A stretch of DNA of 64,000 nt from Plazaster borealis (taxonomy: Eukaryota > Echinodermata > Asteroidea > Forcipulatida > Labidiasteridae): NCBI GenBank assembly GCA_021014325.1, contig CM037475.1, positions 2,635,001 through 2,699,000 on the forward strand, given 5' to 3'. The notes beneath the pieces are model-generated. The model had not been told where the DNA came from, made no database searches, and was given only the letters and a program-made list of their open reading frames with translations. Below, one piece after another: positions 29,580 through 43,600 of this stretch. A program made the translations under genes and the position numbers. The first letter of the stretch is position 1, and each line of letters opens with the position of its first letter.

Positions 29580-30690
29580 CTCCAAACTGCTGCTGGCATG
29601 TTTGCTCTCTTTGAGACAAGATAAGGCACAGCAATGGTAATGTCGCCAAACTGCTGCTGATATGTTTGCTCTCTTTGAATCAAGATAAGGTATACAGCAA
29701 TGGTATTGTTGCCAAACTGCTGCTGGTATGTTTGCTCTCTTTGAGTCAAGATAAGGTATACAGCAATGGTAATGTCGCCAAACTGCTGCTGGTATGTTTG
29801 CTCTCTTTGAATCAAGATAAGGTATACAGCAATGGTATTGTTGCCAAACTGCTGCTGGTATGTTAGCTCTCTTTGAATCAAGATAAGGTATACAGCAATA
29901 GTAATGTCGCCAAACTGCTGCTGGTATGTTAGCTCTCTTTGAATCAAGATAAGGTATACAGCAATAGTAATGTCGCCAAACTGCTGCTGGTATGTTAGCT
30001 CTCTTTGAATCAAGATAAGGTATACAGCAATGGTATTGTTGCCAAACTGCTGCTGGTATGTTAGCTCTCTTTGAATCAAGATAAGGTATACAGCAATAGT
30101 AATGTCGCCAAACTGCTGCTGGTATGTTAGCTCTCTTTGAATCAAGATAAGGTATACAGCAATGGTATTGTTGCCAAACTGCTGCTGGTATGTTTGCTCT
30201 CTTTGAGTCAAGATAAGGTATACAGCAATGGTAATGTCGCCAAACTGCTGCTGGTATGTTTGCTCTCTTTGAATCAAGATAAGGTATACAGCAATGGTAT
30301 TGTTGCCAAACTGCTGCTGGTATGTTAGCTCTCTTTGAATCAAGATAAGGTATACAGCAATGGTAATGTCGCCAAATTGCTGCTGGTATGTTTGCTCTCT
30401 TTGAATCAAGATAAGGTATACAACAATGGTATTGTTGCCAAACTGCTGCTGGTATGTTTGCTCTCTTTGAATCAAGATAAGGTATACAGCAATGGTAATG
30501 TCGCCAAACTGCTGCTGGTATGTTTGCTCTCTTTGAGTCAAGATAAGGTATACAGCGATGGTATTGTTGCCAAACTGCTGCCGGTATGTTTGCTCTCTTT
30601 GAATCAAGATAAGGTACAGCAATGGTATTGTTGCCAAACTGCTGTTGGTATGTTTGCTCTCTTTCAATTAAGATAAGGTACAGCATTTTG
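29580..30690. repeat. 66-bp tandem repeat, about 17 copies, alternating variants
   Basis: The unit contains GCCAAACTGCTGCTGGTATG, TTTGCTCTCTTTGAATCAAG and ATAAGGTATACAGCAATGG. Two variants (GGTATTGTTGCC and GGTAATGTCGCC) mostly alternate, so the effective unit is 132 bp. Since 66 is divisible by three and the unit has no stop in several frames, long open frames arise on both strands (up to 410 codons on the minus strand with period YLDSKRANIPAAVWQQYHCC-IP). No start context, splice sites or conserved domain support translation. It lies about 0.9 kb downstream of the PDXDC1 stop codon and might fall in its 3' UTR. Confidence 0.9.
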
Positions 30691-31623
30691 GCAACCAATG
30701 CTTACTGTTTGTTCAGATTCATCAAACCTCTATAATATTATTATTACTATTATTATTGTTATTATTATAAATTAAAAGTACTCTTAGTATTAAGAGTCTT
30801 AATTTTGCACTGCCAAGCCAAAATCTTAGAGTTGTTGTTCATTTGGGTCAGTAGAAATGATGACAGAGATGCATTTAAATGTTTTGTAATATCAAATATC
30901 TGAACTTGGTCTAAAGTACCTACAAAAAGAGATTGATTTTTAATTTTCTATTTACTAAGCTTTTCATCAGCAAGCATCTGACCACAGATATTTCGCGAGT
31001 GATCATTGCTTTTGCCCAACTTTAATCAAGTAGCATTAAGCTTCCATTGAATAATTGATTGATAAATCATTCATTCAACGTTTTGTTACAATCCAGTTAC
31101 AAAAAATAAATATCCCTTTTACATCTTAATAACTACATCTGTACAGAAAGAACATCAGTCTCTTCTTTTTATGACAAAACACTTTTGGAAAAAAAGAAAA
31201 ACTTTCCCCATTCCTAACAAAATTTTGCAGGTATTTCTAATAATGGCCATTAAGTACTCTCTTCAAACTTCAAACATTATAATTACGCCAATTTCTGTCT
31301 TTTATTTTGAACTCCAATCGTTCTTAACCATGCACTCTTTTTACAAGACACAGAACATCCTCCAAGAAGTTGGCAAAAGTAAATGTGAAATGTTCTCACT
31401 TGATAGTGTTTGTGTTTACGATTATTTTCATTAGATTTATGATCACCATTTGCATTAAAAAAAAAAACAGAAATAAAACAAATCCTACGAAATTTAATTA
31501 TCATATTATTGCTCTAGCAAATTAACTTCACAATTCAGATTGGTCGCTCCGTGGACCAGTTTTTTATCTTCTGAACAATCACATTCCGTCTGAAATGATC
31601 TTACAGTGAGATGACATTATTTT

Positions 31624-31696
31624 TTATTTCTGGTGACCGTCCTCTTCATTCTCAACGGCCGACTCATCGATGTCTTCAGGGGTTACCTCTTGAAAG
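31624..31696 (-). CDS. PDXDC1 last coding exon
   Basis: CAGCAG| acceptor, encodes SFQEVTPEDIDESAVENEED then GHQK and stop TAA at 31624-31626. The acidic tail resembles vertebrate PDXDC1 only in composition. Its intron is 7.4 kb and almost entirely tandem repeats. Confidence 0.8.
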
Positions 31697-34600
31697 CTGC
31701 TGTTAATGTGAACAGACAGAAAAACATTTACAAAATCGGACCGGGGAGGAGAAAAAGGAGTCTGAAACTAGAATAAAAAAATAGGTATGTCGAAATGATG
31801 ACATTTCCACTTTTTAGTAACCCCATGGCTGGATTTCACAAAGCACTAAGATTCATTTCAAGATGAGTTGTCAGTATCGCCATAGTGATTTGTATTGTGA
31901 CATCACACTTTGCTTAGCAGTTAAAGGCATCGTACACGTTTGGTAATTACTCAAAATATATATTAGCATAAAAACTGACTTGGTAACGAGCAACAGAGAG
32001 CTGTCGATAGTATAAAACATTGTGAGAAACGACTCCCTCTGAAGTAACGTAGTTTTTGAAAAAGAGGTAATTTCTCACTTAAATAATAAAAACTTCTTGC
32101 ACGAAGTTTTTTTTCCTATCTGAAAGCACACAATTTTGTACACCAAGGGTGTTTTTCTTTCATCATTTTCTTGCAACTTCGATGACCAATTGTGCCCAAA
32201 TTTTCACAGGCTTGTTATTTTATGCATATGTTGGGATACACCAAATGAGAACACTGGTCTTTGACAATTACCAAGTGTGTACGATGCCTTTAAGATTGAT
32301 TTGCAGTGAAGATCAATCTTAACTCTTTGTGAAATCTAGCCCAGGAGTTTAAGATTTCAACAAGCTTTTAGGAAAAGAATCCGTAGCACTAGAAAAATAG
32401 ATCAACGAGCAAGATTGCCTTATATCTAAAGAAAATAACATCTTATTCTCTTCATCATGCAAACATAACAAATTCTGAATTCAGATAAAAGTCTGAAATT
32501 TCTCAGTCCTGACTAACAAAAACAGCCGTTAAGAAATGACTGAACGGTACTATTGAGTTTTCACAATTCTAACTGGCCAGTTTGGTTAACCAATATACCA
32601 CTGTAAGTTAACAGCCTTGGTGTACCACTGAAGATATCACAACTCTATTGGCCAAGTTAAATGAACCACTCTGCTACAGCCTTGGTTATTTACCATTGTT
32701 TGCATACCACAACTCTACTTGGCCAATTAAGTTAACCATTATGCAACTGAGGGTTAATGGGTTTACCACTGATCCTACACAAACCAAAAACTGTCAAGAA
32801 ACGATTCATTCATGAATCGTTTCTCAGATTTCTGAGGGTTGGTGTCCAATCGCGAAAGCTGTGGCCACAGATGCCGTTGGTACCCGCTGTCACCTCGCTA
32901 AACGTGGATGGATTCAACACTATTGTGAAATTACCTTGGCAGTTTTTTTGCTACTTTCTCAGCAAGTAGACACCATATTCAGCTGAAACTTTACCATGAG
33001 ACTTTTATTGTATCTTTCTTTATAATTTTGCCTGTAAATCAGCATTACGTTGACAAAAACCAATCTATGACCCTACCTTCAACAATGTGATGTGGTAAAT
33101 TTTTACTGCATTTTTTTCTTTCTTTTTTCTTATCACCAACCAACAATGGTAAACCACCAATAACAGGCAGAGGTTTGAACAATTATGTTTACATCAAAAT
33201 TGAAAACAGATTCTAGAAATATACAAGAACAAAATTGTACTATCGCACACACAAAAGACTAGGTTACATCAAAGAAAAGCTGATGCTTTTAAAAATGGAC
33301 TCATAAAATGGGTAGCATTCATAATAGAAGGAATTAAGTTATGGAAAATTTATCCAAAAAGGGTAAATCATTGAGAATAAGTTTAAAAAATGTGTTGTGT
33401 TTTTCAAAATTAGATTTTTGCACAATGCTATTTTGATTAAGATCTGATTTGATTTGCCCGATTCATTTCGCAAGGACACTCCTTATTACTTCTGCAAAGT
33501 CAGTGAAAGTGCCCATGACCTCGACCGCCTGCTGGTCTGTGGTTTTAATTCATCAAATTAATTCATCAATGTAAACAAATTGCCTGGTCTTGTTACAATA
33601 CTAAGTTATTCCATATAATTGGACTGCTTGGGAACTCGGACCGGGGAGGAGAAAAAGGAGTCTGAAACTAGAATAAAAAAATAGGTATGTCGAAATGATG
33701 ACATTTCCACTTTTTAGTAACCCCATGGCTGGATTTCACAAAGCACTAAGATTCATTTCAAGATGAGTTGTCAGTATCGCCATAGTGATTTGTATTGTGA
33801 CATCACACTTTGCTTAGCAGTTAAAGGCATCGTACACGTTTGGTAATTACTCAAAATATATAGCAGCTTAAAAACTGACATGTTAACGAGCAACAGAGAG
33901 CTGTCGATAGTATAAACCATTGTGAGAAACGACTCCCTCTGAAGTAACGTAGTTTTTGAAAAAGAGGTAATTTCTCACTTAAATAATAAAAACTTCTTGC
34001 ACGAAGTTTTTATTCCTATCTGAAAGCACACAAATTTGTACAACAAGGGTGTTTTTCTTTCATGCTTTTATTGCAACTTCGATGACCAATTGTGCCCAAA
34101 TTTTCACAGGCTTGTTATTTTATGCATATGTTGGGATACACCAAATGAGAACACTGGTCTTTGACAATTACCAAATGTGTCTGATGCCTTTAAGATTGAT
34201 TTGCAGTGAAGATCAATCTTAACTCTTTGTGAAATCTAGCCCAGGAGTTTAAGATTTCAACAAGCTTTTAGGAAAAGAATCCGTAGCACTAGAAAAATAG
34301 ATCAACGAGCAAGATTGCCTTATATCTAAAGAAAATAACATCTTATTCTCTTCATCATGCAAACATAACAAATTCTGAATTCAGATAAAAGTCTGAAATT
34401 TCTCAGTCCTGACTAACAAAAACAGCCGTTAAGAAATGACTGAACGGTACTATTGAGTTTTCACAATTCTAACTGGCCAGTTTGGTTAACCAATATACCA
34501 CTGTAAGTTAACAGCCTTGGTGTACCACTGAAGATATCACAACTCTATTGGCCAAGTTAAATGAACCACTCTGCTACAGCCTTGGTTATTTACCATTGTT

Positions 34601-37600
34601 TGCATACCACAACTCTACTTGGCCAATTAAGTTAACCATTATGCAACTGAGGGTTAATGGGTTTACCACTGATCCTACACAAACCAAAAACTGTCAAGAA
34701 ACGATTCATTCATGAATCGTTTCTCAGATTTCTGAGGGTTGGTGTCCAATCGCAAAGCTGTGGCCACAGATGCCGTTGGTACCCGCTGTCACCTCGCTAA
34801 ACGTGGATGGATTCAACACTATTGTGAAATTACCTTGGCAGTTTTTGCTACTTTCTCAGCAAGTAGACACCATATTCAGCTGAAACTTTACCATGAGACT
34901 TTTATTGTATCTTTCTTTATAATTTTGCCTGTAAATCAGCATTATGTTGACAAAAACCAATCTATGACCCTACCTTCAACAATGTGATGTGGTAAATTTT
35001 TACTGCATTTTTTTCTTTCTTTTTTCTTATCACCAACCAACAATGGTAAACCACCAATAACAGGCAGAGGTTTGAACAATTATGTTTACATCAAAATTGA
35101 AAACAGATTCTAGAAATATACAAGAACAAAATTGTACTATCGCACACACAAAAGACTAGGTTACATCAAAGAAAAGCTGATGCTTTTAAAAAATGGACTC
35201 ATAAAATGGGTAGCATTCATAATAGAAGGAATTAAGTTGCGGGAAAATTTATCCAAAAAGGGTAAATCATTGAGAATAAGTTTAAAAAATGTGTTGTGTT
35301 TTTTTCAAAATTAGATTTTTGCACAATGCTATTTTGATTAAGATCTGATTTGATTTGCCCGATTCATTTCGCAAGGACACTCCTTATTACTTCTGCAAAG
35401 TCAGTGAAAGTGCCCATGACCTCGACCGCCTGCTGGTCTGTGGTTTTAATTCATCAAATTAATTCATCAATGTAAACAAATTGCCTGGTCTTGTTACAAT
35501 ACTAAGTTATTCCATATAATTGGACTGCTTGGGAACTCGGACCGGGGAGGAGAAAAAGGAGTCTGAAACTAGAATAAAAAAATAGGTATGTCGAAATGAT
35601 GACATTTCCACTTTTTAGTAACCCCATGGCTGGATTTCACAAAGCACTAAGATTCATTTCAAGATGAGTTGTCAGTATCGCCATAGTGATTTGTATTGTG
35701 ACATCACACTTTGCTTAGCAGTTAAAGGCATCGTACACGTTTGGTAATTACTCAAAATATATATTAGCATAAAAACTGACTTGGTAACGAGCAACAGAGA
35801 GCTGTCGATAGTATAAAACATTGTGAGAAACGACTCCCTCTGAAGTAACGTAGTTTTTGAAAAAGAGGTAATTTCTCACTAAAATAATAAAAACTTCTTG
35901 CACGAAGTTTTTATTCCTATCTGAAAGCACACAAATTTGTACAACAAGGGTGTTTTTTCTTTCATCATTTTCTTGCAACTTCGATGACCAATTGTGCCCA
36001 AATTTTCACAGGCTTGTTATTTTATGCATATGTTGGGATACACCAAATGAGAACACTGGTCTTTGACAATTACCAAATGTGTACGATGCCTTTAAGATTG
36101 ATTTGCAGTGAAGATCAATCTTAACTCTTTGTGAAATCTAGCCCAGGAGTTTAAGATTTCAACAAGCTTTTAGGAAAAGAATCCGTAGCACTAGAAAAAT
36201 AGATCAACGAGCAAGATTGCCTTATATCTAAAGAAAATAACATCTTATTCTCTTCATCATGCAAACATAACAAATTCTGAATTCAGATAAAAGTCTGAAA
36301 TTTCTCAGTCCTGACTAACAAAAACAGCCGTTAAGAAATGACTGAACGGTACTATTGAGTTTTCACAATTCTAACTGGCCAGTTTGGTTAACCAATATAC
36401 CACTGTAAGTTAACAGCCTTGGTGTACCACTGAAGATATCACAACTCTATTGGCCAAGTTAAATGAACCACTCTGCTACAGCCTTGGTTATTTACCATTG
36501 TTTGCATACCACAACTCTACTTGGCCAATTAAGTTAACCATTATGCAACTGAGGGTTAATGGGTTTACCACTGATCCTACACAAACCAAAAACTGTCAAG
36601 AAACGATTCATTCATGAATCGTTTCTCAGATTTCTGAGGGTTGGTGTCCAATCGCAAAGCTGTGGCCACAGATGCCGTTGGTACCCGCTGTCACCTCGCT
36701 AAACGTGGATGGATTCAACACTATTGTGAAATTACCTTGGCAGTTTTTTTGCTACTTTCTCAGCAAGTAGACACCATATTCAGCTGAAACTTTACCATGA
36801 GACTTTTATTGTATCTTTCTTTATAATTTTGCCTGTAAATCAGCATTACGTTGACAAAAACCAATCTATGACCCTACCTTCAACAATGTGATGTGGTAAA
36901 TTTTTACTGCATTTTTTTCTTTCTTTTTTCTTATCACCAACCAACAATGGTAAACCACCAATAACAGGCAGAGGTTTGAACAATTATGTTTACATCAAAA
37001 TTGAAAACAGATTCTAGAAATATACAAGAACAAAATTGTACTATCGCACACACAAAAGACTAGGTTACATCAAAGAAAAGCTGATGCTTTTAAAAAATGG
37101 ACTCATAAAATGGGTAGCATTCATAATAGAAGGAATTAAGTTGCGGGAAAATTTATCCAAAAAGGGTAAATCATTGAGAATAAGTTAAAAAAATGTGTTG
37201 TGTTTTTTTCAAAATTAGATTTTTGCACAATGCTATTTTGATTAAGATCTGATTTGATTTGCCCGATTCATTTCGCAAGGACACTCCTTATTACTTCTGC
37301 AAAGTCAGTGAAAGTGCCCATGACCTCGACCGCCTGCTGGTCTGTGGTTTTAATTCATCAAATTAATTCATCAATGTAAACAAATTGCCTGGTCTTGTTA
37401 CAATACTAAGTTATTCCATATAATTGGACTGCTTGGGAACTCATTGAGGATCGGAAAGGGGATATATTGAGGCGAGGAAAGGGGATATATTGAGGGTAGG
37501 AAAGGGGATATATTGAGGGTAGGAAAGGGGATATATTGAGGGTAGGAAAGGGGATATATTGAGGGTAGGAAAGGGGATATATTGAGGGTAAGAAACGGGA

Positions 37601-40600
37601 TATATTGAGGGTAGGAAAGGGGACATATTGAGGGTAGGAAAGGGGATATATTGAGGGTAGGAAAGGGGATATATTGAGGGTAGGAAAGGTGATATATTGA
37701 GGGTAGGAAAGGTGATATATTGAGGGTAGGAAAGGGGATATATTGAGGGTAGGAAAGGGGATATATTGAGGGTAGGAAAGGTGATATATTGAGGGTAGGA
37801 AAGGGAATATATTGAGGGTAGGAAAGGGATATATTGAGGGTAGGAAAGGTGATTTATTGAGGGTAGGAAAGGTGATTTATTGAGGTTAGGAAAGGGGATA
37901 TATTGAGGGTAGAAAAGGTGATTTATTGAGGTTAGGAAAGGGGATATATTGTGGGTAGGAAAGGGGATCTATTGAGGGTAGGAAAGGGGATATATTGAGG
38001 GTAAGAAAGGTGATATATTGAGGGTAGGAAAGGGGATATATTGAGGTTTGGAAAGGTGATTTATTGAGGTTAGGAAAGGGGATATATTGAGGGTGAGAAA
38101 GGGGATATATTGAGGGTAGGAAAGGGGATATATTGAGGGTAGGAAAGGGGATATATTGAGGGTAGGAAAGGGGATATATTGAGGGTAGGAAAGGGGATAT
38201 ATTGAGGGTAGGAAAGGTGATATATTGAGGGTAGGAAAGGTGATTTATTGAGGTTAGGAAAGGGGATATATTGAGAGTAAGAAAGGGATATACTGAGGGT
38301 AGAAAAGGGGATATATTGAGGGTAAGAAAGGTGATATATTGAGGGTAGGAAAGGTGATATATTGAGGGTAGGAAAGGTGATTTATTGAGGTTAGGAAAGG
38401 GGATATATTGAGAGTAAGAAAGGGATATATTGAGGGTAGAAAAGGGGATATATTGAGGGTAAGAAAGATGATATATTGAGGGTAGGAAAGGGGATATATT
38501 GAGGGTAGGAAAGGGGATATATTGAGGGTAGGAAAGGGATATATTGAGGGTAGGAAAGGTGATTTATTGAGGGTAGGAAAGGTGATTTATTGAGGTTAGG
38601 AAAGGGGATATATTGAGGGTAGAAAAGGTGATTTATTGAGGTTAGGAAAGGGGATATATTGTGGGTAGGAAAGGGGATATATTGAGGGTAAGAAAGGTGA
38701 TATATTGAGGGTAGGAAAGGGGATATATTGAGGTTAGGAAAGGTGATTTATTGAGGTTAGGAAAGGGGATATATTGAGGGTGAGAAAGGGGATATATTGA
38801 GGGTAGGAAAGGGGATATATTGAGGGTAGGAAAGGGGATATATTGAGGGTAGGAAAGGGGATATATTGAGGGTAGGAAAGGGGATATATTGAGGGTAGGA
38901 AAGGTGATATATTGAGGGTAGGAAAGGTGATTTATTGAGGGTAGGAAAGGGGATATATTGAGGGTAGGAAAGGGAATATATTGAGGGTGGGAAAAGCATC
39001 TGTGGAGAAGTCTATCCCCAAATTATCCTGGAATAGTTTTGAGAAGGTGCCCAAGTCTATAGTACATCCCTATTTTGAATCTCACCTGGTAGTTGTGACC
39101 GTGCTGCTGCTACTTCCCGTCATCTCCAACCCTTGAGGTTGCCCCAACTCCTCCAAATCCTTCTTCTGTACCCTCTGCTGACCCTCGCTGTCACCCTGCA
39201 CTGACCCCTCAGTGTCACTGAAACGGTGGCTCTGTACGGAGTTCGGGGTGAGGGGTGTGGTGGGTGTGGAGGGGGGTTTACGAGGGGCGGAGGACCTGGT
39301 AGGGGTTGAGGTATTCTCCTCTTGAACCTGCATGTGGAGTTTGTAGGTGTTCTCTGTGCTCTCCAGTGAACCTGGGTCAATGCAATTGTTAAGTAGGATT
39401 TGAAATGTTGGCATGGTGGAGATACAATCTAGTAAGGTTTGCAGTAACACCATGAACATGAGTAGAAGTTGAAATGTTGCATGGTGGAGATACAATCTAG
39501 TAAGGTTTGCAGTAACACAATATAGTAAGGTTTGCAGTAACACCATGTACATGAGTAGGATTGGAAACTGGTGGAGATACAATCTAGTAAGGTTTGCTGT
39601 AACACCATGTACATGAGTAGGATTTAAAACTTTGTATGGTGGAGATACAATCTAGTAAGGTTTGCTGTAACACCATGTACATGAGTAGGATTTAAAACTT
39701 TGCATGGTGGAGATACAATCTAATAAGGTTTGCTGTAACACCTTGTACATGAGTAGGATTTGAAACTTTGCATGGTGGAGATACATGTACAACCTAATAA
39801 GGTTTGCAGTAACACCATGTACATGAGTAGGTTTGGAAACTTTGCATGGTGGAGATACAATCTAGTAAGGTTTGCAGTAACACCATGTACATGAGTAGGT
39901 TTGGAAACTTTGCATGGTGGAGATACAATCTAATAAGGTTTGCTGTAACACCATGTACATGAGTAGGTTTGGAAACTTTGCATGGTGGAGATACAATCTA
40001 ATAAGGTTTGCTGTAACACCATGTACATGAGTAGGTTTGTAAACTTTGCATGGTGGAGATACAATCTAATAAGGTTTGCTGTAACACCATGTACATGAGT
40101 AGGTTTGGAAACTTTGCATGGTGGAGATACAATCTAATAAGGTTTGCTGTAACACCATGAACATGAGTAAGTTTGGAAACTTTGCATGGTGGAGATACAA
40201 TCTAATAAGGTTTGCTGTAACACCATGTACATGAGTAGGTTTGGAAACTTTGCATGGTGGAGATACAATCTAATAAGGTTTGCTGTAACACCATGAACAT
40301 GAGTAGGATTTGAAACTTTGCATGGTGGAGATAAAATCTAATAAGGTTTGCTGTAACACCATGTACATGAGTAGGTTTGTAAACTTTGCATGGTGGAGAT
40401 ACAATCTAATAAGGTTTGCTGTAACACCATGTACATGAGTAGGTTTGGAAACTTTGCATGGTGGAGATACAATCTAACAAGGTTTGCTGTAACACCATGT
40501 ACATGAGTATGTTTGGAAACTTTGCATGGTGGAGATACAATCTAATAAGGTTTGCTGTAACACCATGTACATGAGTAGGTTTGGAAACTTTGCATGGTGG

Positions 40601-43600
40601 AGATACAATCTAATAAGGTTTGCTGTAACACCATGCACATGAGTAGGATTTTAAACTTTGCATGGTGGAGATATAATCTAATAAGCTTTGCTGTAACACC
40701 ATGTACATGAGTAGGTTTGGAAACTTTGCATGGTGGAGATACAATCTAATAAGGTTTGCTGTAACACCTTGTACATATACATAAAAATCTCTCTATGACT
40801 TGTGGTGGTTCTGAAAAGAAATGGTGTAACAACTCTTGGTATTGTTTTATTAATCTCTACTCATAAAACCATCATACTTTAAATAACGCCCCCGCTCTCA
40901 ACAAAGTCTGAAAACTTTGTTCAACTAAGCACGTTTTAAAACTCTTTGAAATATTGAAATGCAAAACTGAAAAGCTACTTCAGAAACAGTAACAGTCAAA
41001 CAAGCACAAGGCTCATTTATTTCAGAATACACAATATTACCCGGTTATGTTATAAACTTTATACACATTAGTACAATTTTTAAAATGAAATTTGCACAAA
41101 ACAATATAATAAATATTAATGTCTAGCAATATCCGAGATTTACCTGATGTGAGATTCAGAGATCTGCCTCGAATGGTTGCCTCCTTAGGGGGCGGGGAAA
41201 ACCAGTTCAAGAGGGAGGAAACAACAGGCATCTGACGTAGCACACCCTGTTGGTAAAATAGAGACACATCATGAACATCTTCACATGCCTACAACTAGAC
41301 TGGTCTCCTGTCTTATCCGCAAGGATAAAGACAGGCACTGGTCTTACAGGCCCAATGATTTCAGTGGATACAATGATTTCATTGGATAATCGTACAGTGA
41401 CATAAGCGTTCCATATCTGTGTTATGATTGGTCCGAGATGATGTAGTTTGTCAGCTTGCACTTTTGATCGTCTGCATGCAGTGTGTTCATAATGTTTGTA
41501 CATGCATGTAATGTTGTTTTATTCACTATGTGTACATGTACGTGTGAATTGACTGCGAATCTCCATGTGAAATGGATGCAAGGTCAAAGGTACATCTGGC
41601 AGGATCCCGCCAGGCGGTCCAGGCAGGTATCAGGCTAGCCTACAACTAACTTCACATAAGAATTCTTCCAATATGTATGTATTGACCCAATTTACCTGAC
41701 GTCATCATCACAATAATCTTTGTTGTCCCATTTTGGGAGTCATTAATGTCCCTATGTGTTATACAGTGTAGTGCGCATTTTTGGCTTTAGATGTGGGAGG
41801 AAAGCCCCAGAGAACTATTTCCAGGGAATCATTACTGGTATCGGATTATAGTAAGCCCAAGTTCCAACTTTTGACCTCCAAACTTTAACCCACTGTTTAG
41901 TTAAAATAGAGATACTTTATATATTTCTTCAAAGTTTTCAACTACCTTCACATTCAACTTTCTGCATATGAAAAACTACAGACTTTATAAAGACTGTGCA
42001 AGTCTCTCGCATATCAAAAAATGAGAAAACAACTTGAACGAAGACTATATTTTTCCATGAAATTAAATCTTCTTTTTAACTTCTATTTATACAAAAAGCA
42101 CATTGCTTTATAGTACATAAAATACTACTTAGCCCGAATGGCTTAGTTGCTAGGCATTTGATTAATATTAATTATTATTATATACCTCTTCCAAGAGTTT
42201 GTTTTCATTCTCCTTTTCCAGTGCCTTCTGTGCATCCAGAATACCCTTCAAGACAACATCAGCCATGGACTCAAGGAACTAGACCAGATAAAAAGATCAG
42301 AATAGAGTGAAGAAAGCTGGACTTTAGACATAGCCACAGCTATTAGCACAATACAAATTTCAATTCAGACCTCGCCATAGTCATTAAAGCGATGCCGAGT
42401 TATCAGCAGAAACAGTGATCTAGACATAGCCACAGGCATAGCTGCAGCCATAACATCAGCCATAACATCAGCAATAGCCAAAGCCATGTCAACCATAGCC
42501 ACAGCAATAACATTAGCCATTGCTGCAGCCATAGCCACAGCCATGTCAACCACAGCCACAGCAATAACATTAGCCATTGCTGCAGCCATAATGTCAGCCA
42601 TAGCCACAGCCATGTCAACCATAGCCACATCAATAACATTAGCCATTGCTGCAGCCATAATGTCAGCCATAGCCATGTCAACCATAGCCACAGCAATAAC
42701 ATTAGCCACTGCTGCAGCTGTAACATCAGCCATAGCCAGAGACAGTTATATCAGCAGCCACAGCCATAGTATTAGCCACAGCAATAAAATTAGCCATTGC
42801 TGCAGCCATTACATCAGCCATAGCCACAGCCATATCAGCAGCCATAATCAGAGCTATTCACACCACATCTTACCTTTGATGAATCTTCAAGATCCTTCCC
42901 AGTTGACCACACGAGGTCAACGACATTATCAATGGTGATCCCTTCCGATACAACTCCGACCCCGACGGCTATCGTACCCGCCTGTGACTGGACCTCTGTG
43001 ATGATGTGACCGCCCTCGCCGGCCTGCAGACGCTGGACGATCTCCGAGTTGATTTTATCCAGCTCCTTGTGGGCTGTTTCCTTTTTCTGACCCGAATTCA
43101 AATACTCTGGAATGAATCTGGAAAAATAACATTACAAATGAACTTCAGCCGTATCCATCCTGAATCCTGTTTTGTAACCTTTAGGCATATGGGTTTGAGG
43201 CATTGCATGGTGAGGTATCAGTGTATATTCAGTTTGCGGTAACACCATGTGTTTATATCTACTTTATATGGGTTTTGAGGCATTGCATGGTGAGATATCA
43301 CTGTATATTTAGTTTGCGGTAACACCATGTGTTTATATCTACTTTATATGGGTTTTGAGGCATTGCATGGTGAGGTATCAATGTATATTCAGTTTGCGGT
43401 AACACCATGTGTTTATATCTACTTTATATGGGTTTGAGGCATTGCATGGTGAGGTATCAGTGTATATTAAATTTGCAGTAACACCATGTGTTTATATCTA
43501 CTTTATATGGGTTTTGAGGCATTGCATTGTGAGGTATCAGTGTATATTAAGTTTGCAGTAACACCATGTGTTTATATCTACTTTATATGGGTTTTGAGGC

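Noticed and set aside
29555..30667. 370- and 410-codon minus-strand frames as a repetitive protein gene
   Set aside because: Both frames and a plus-strand frame are open only because the 66-bp unit lacks stops. There is no domain, start context or splice evidence.
37441..38999. SPFLPSIYPLSYPQYIPFPT-type frames, or a CRISPR-like array
   Set aside because: The 23-bp units are contiguous, with no unique spacers, and the frame is a by-product of the minisatellite. None of the tandem arrays here has repeat-spacer structure.
42365..42938. Ala/Met/Val-rich frames on both strands (MADVTAAAVANVIAVAM and others)
   Set aside because: They fall in an intron between two well-supported PDXDC1 exons and come from an AGCCAT-type tandem repeat.
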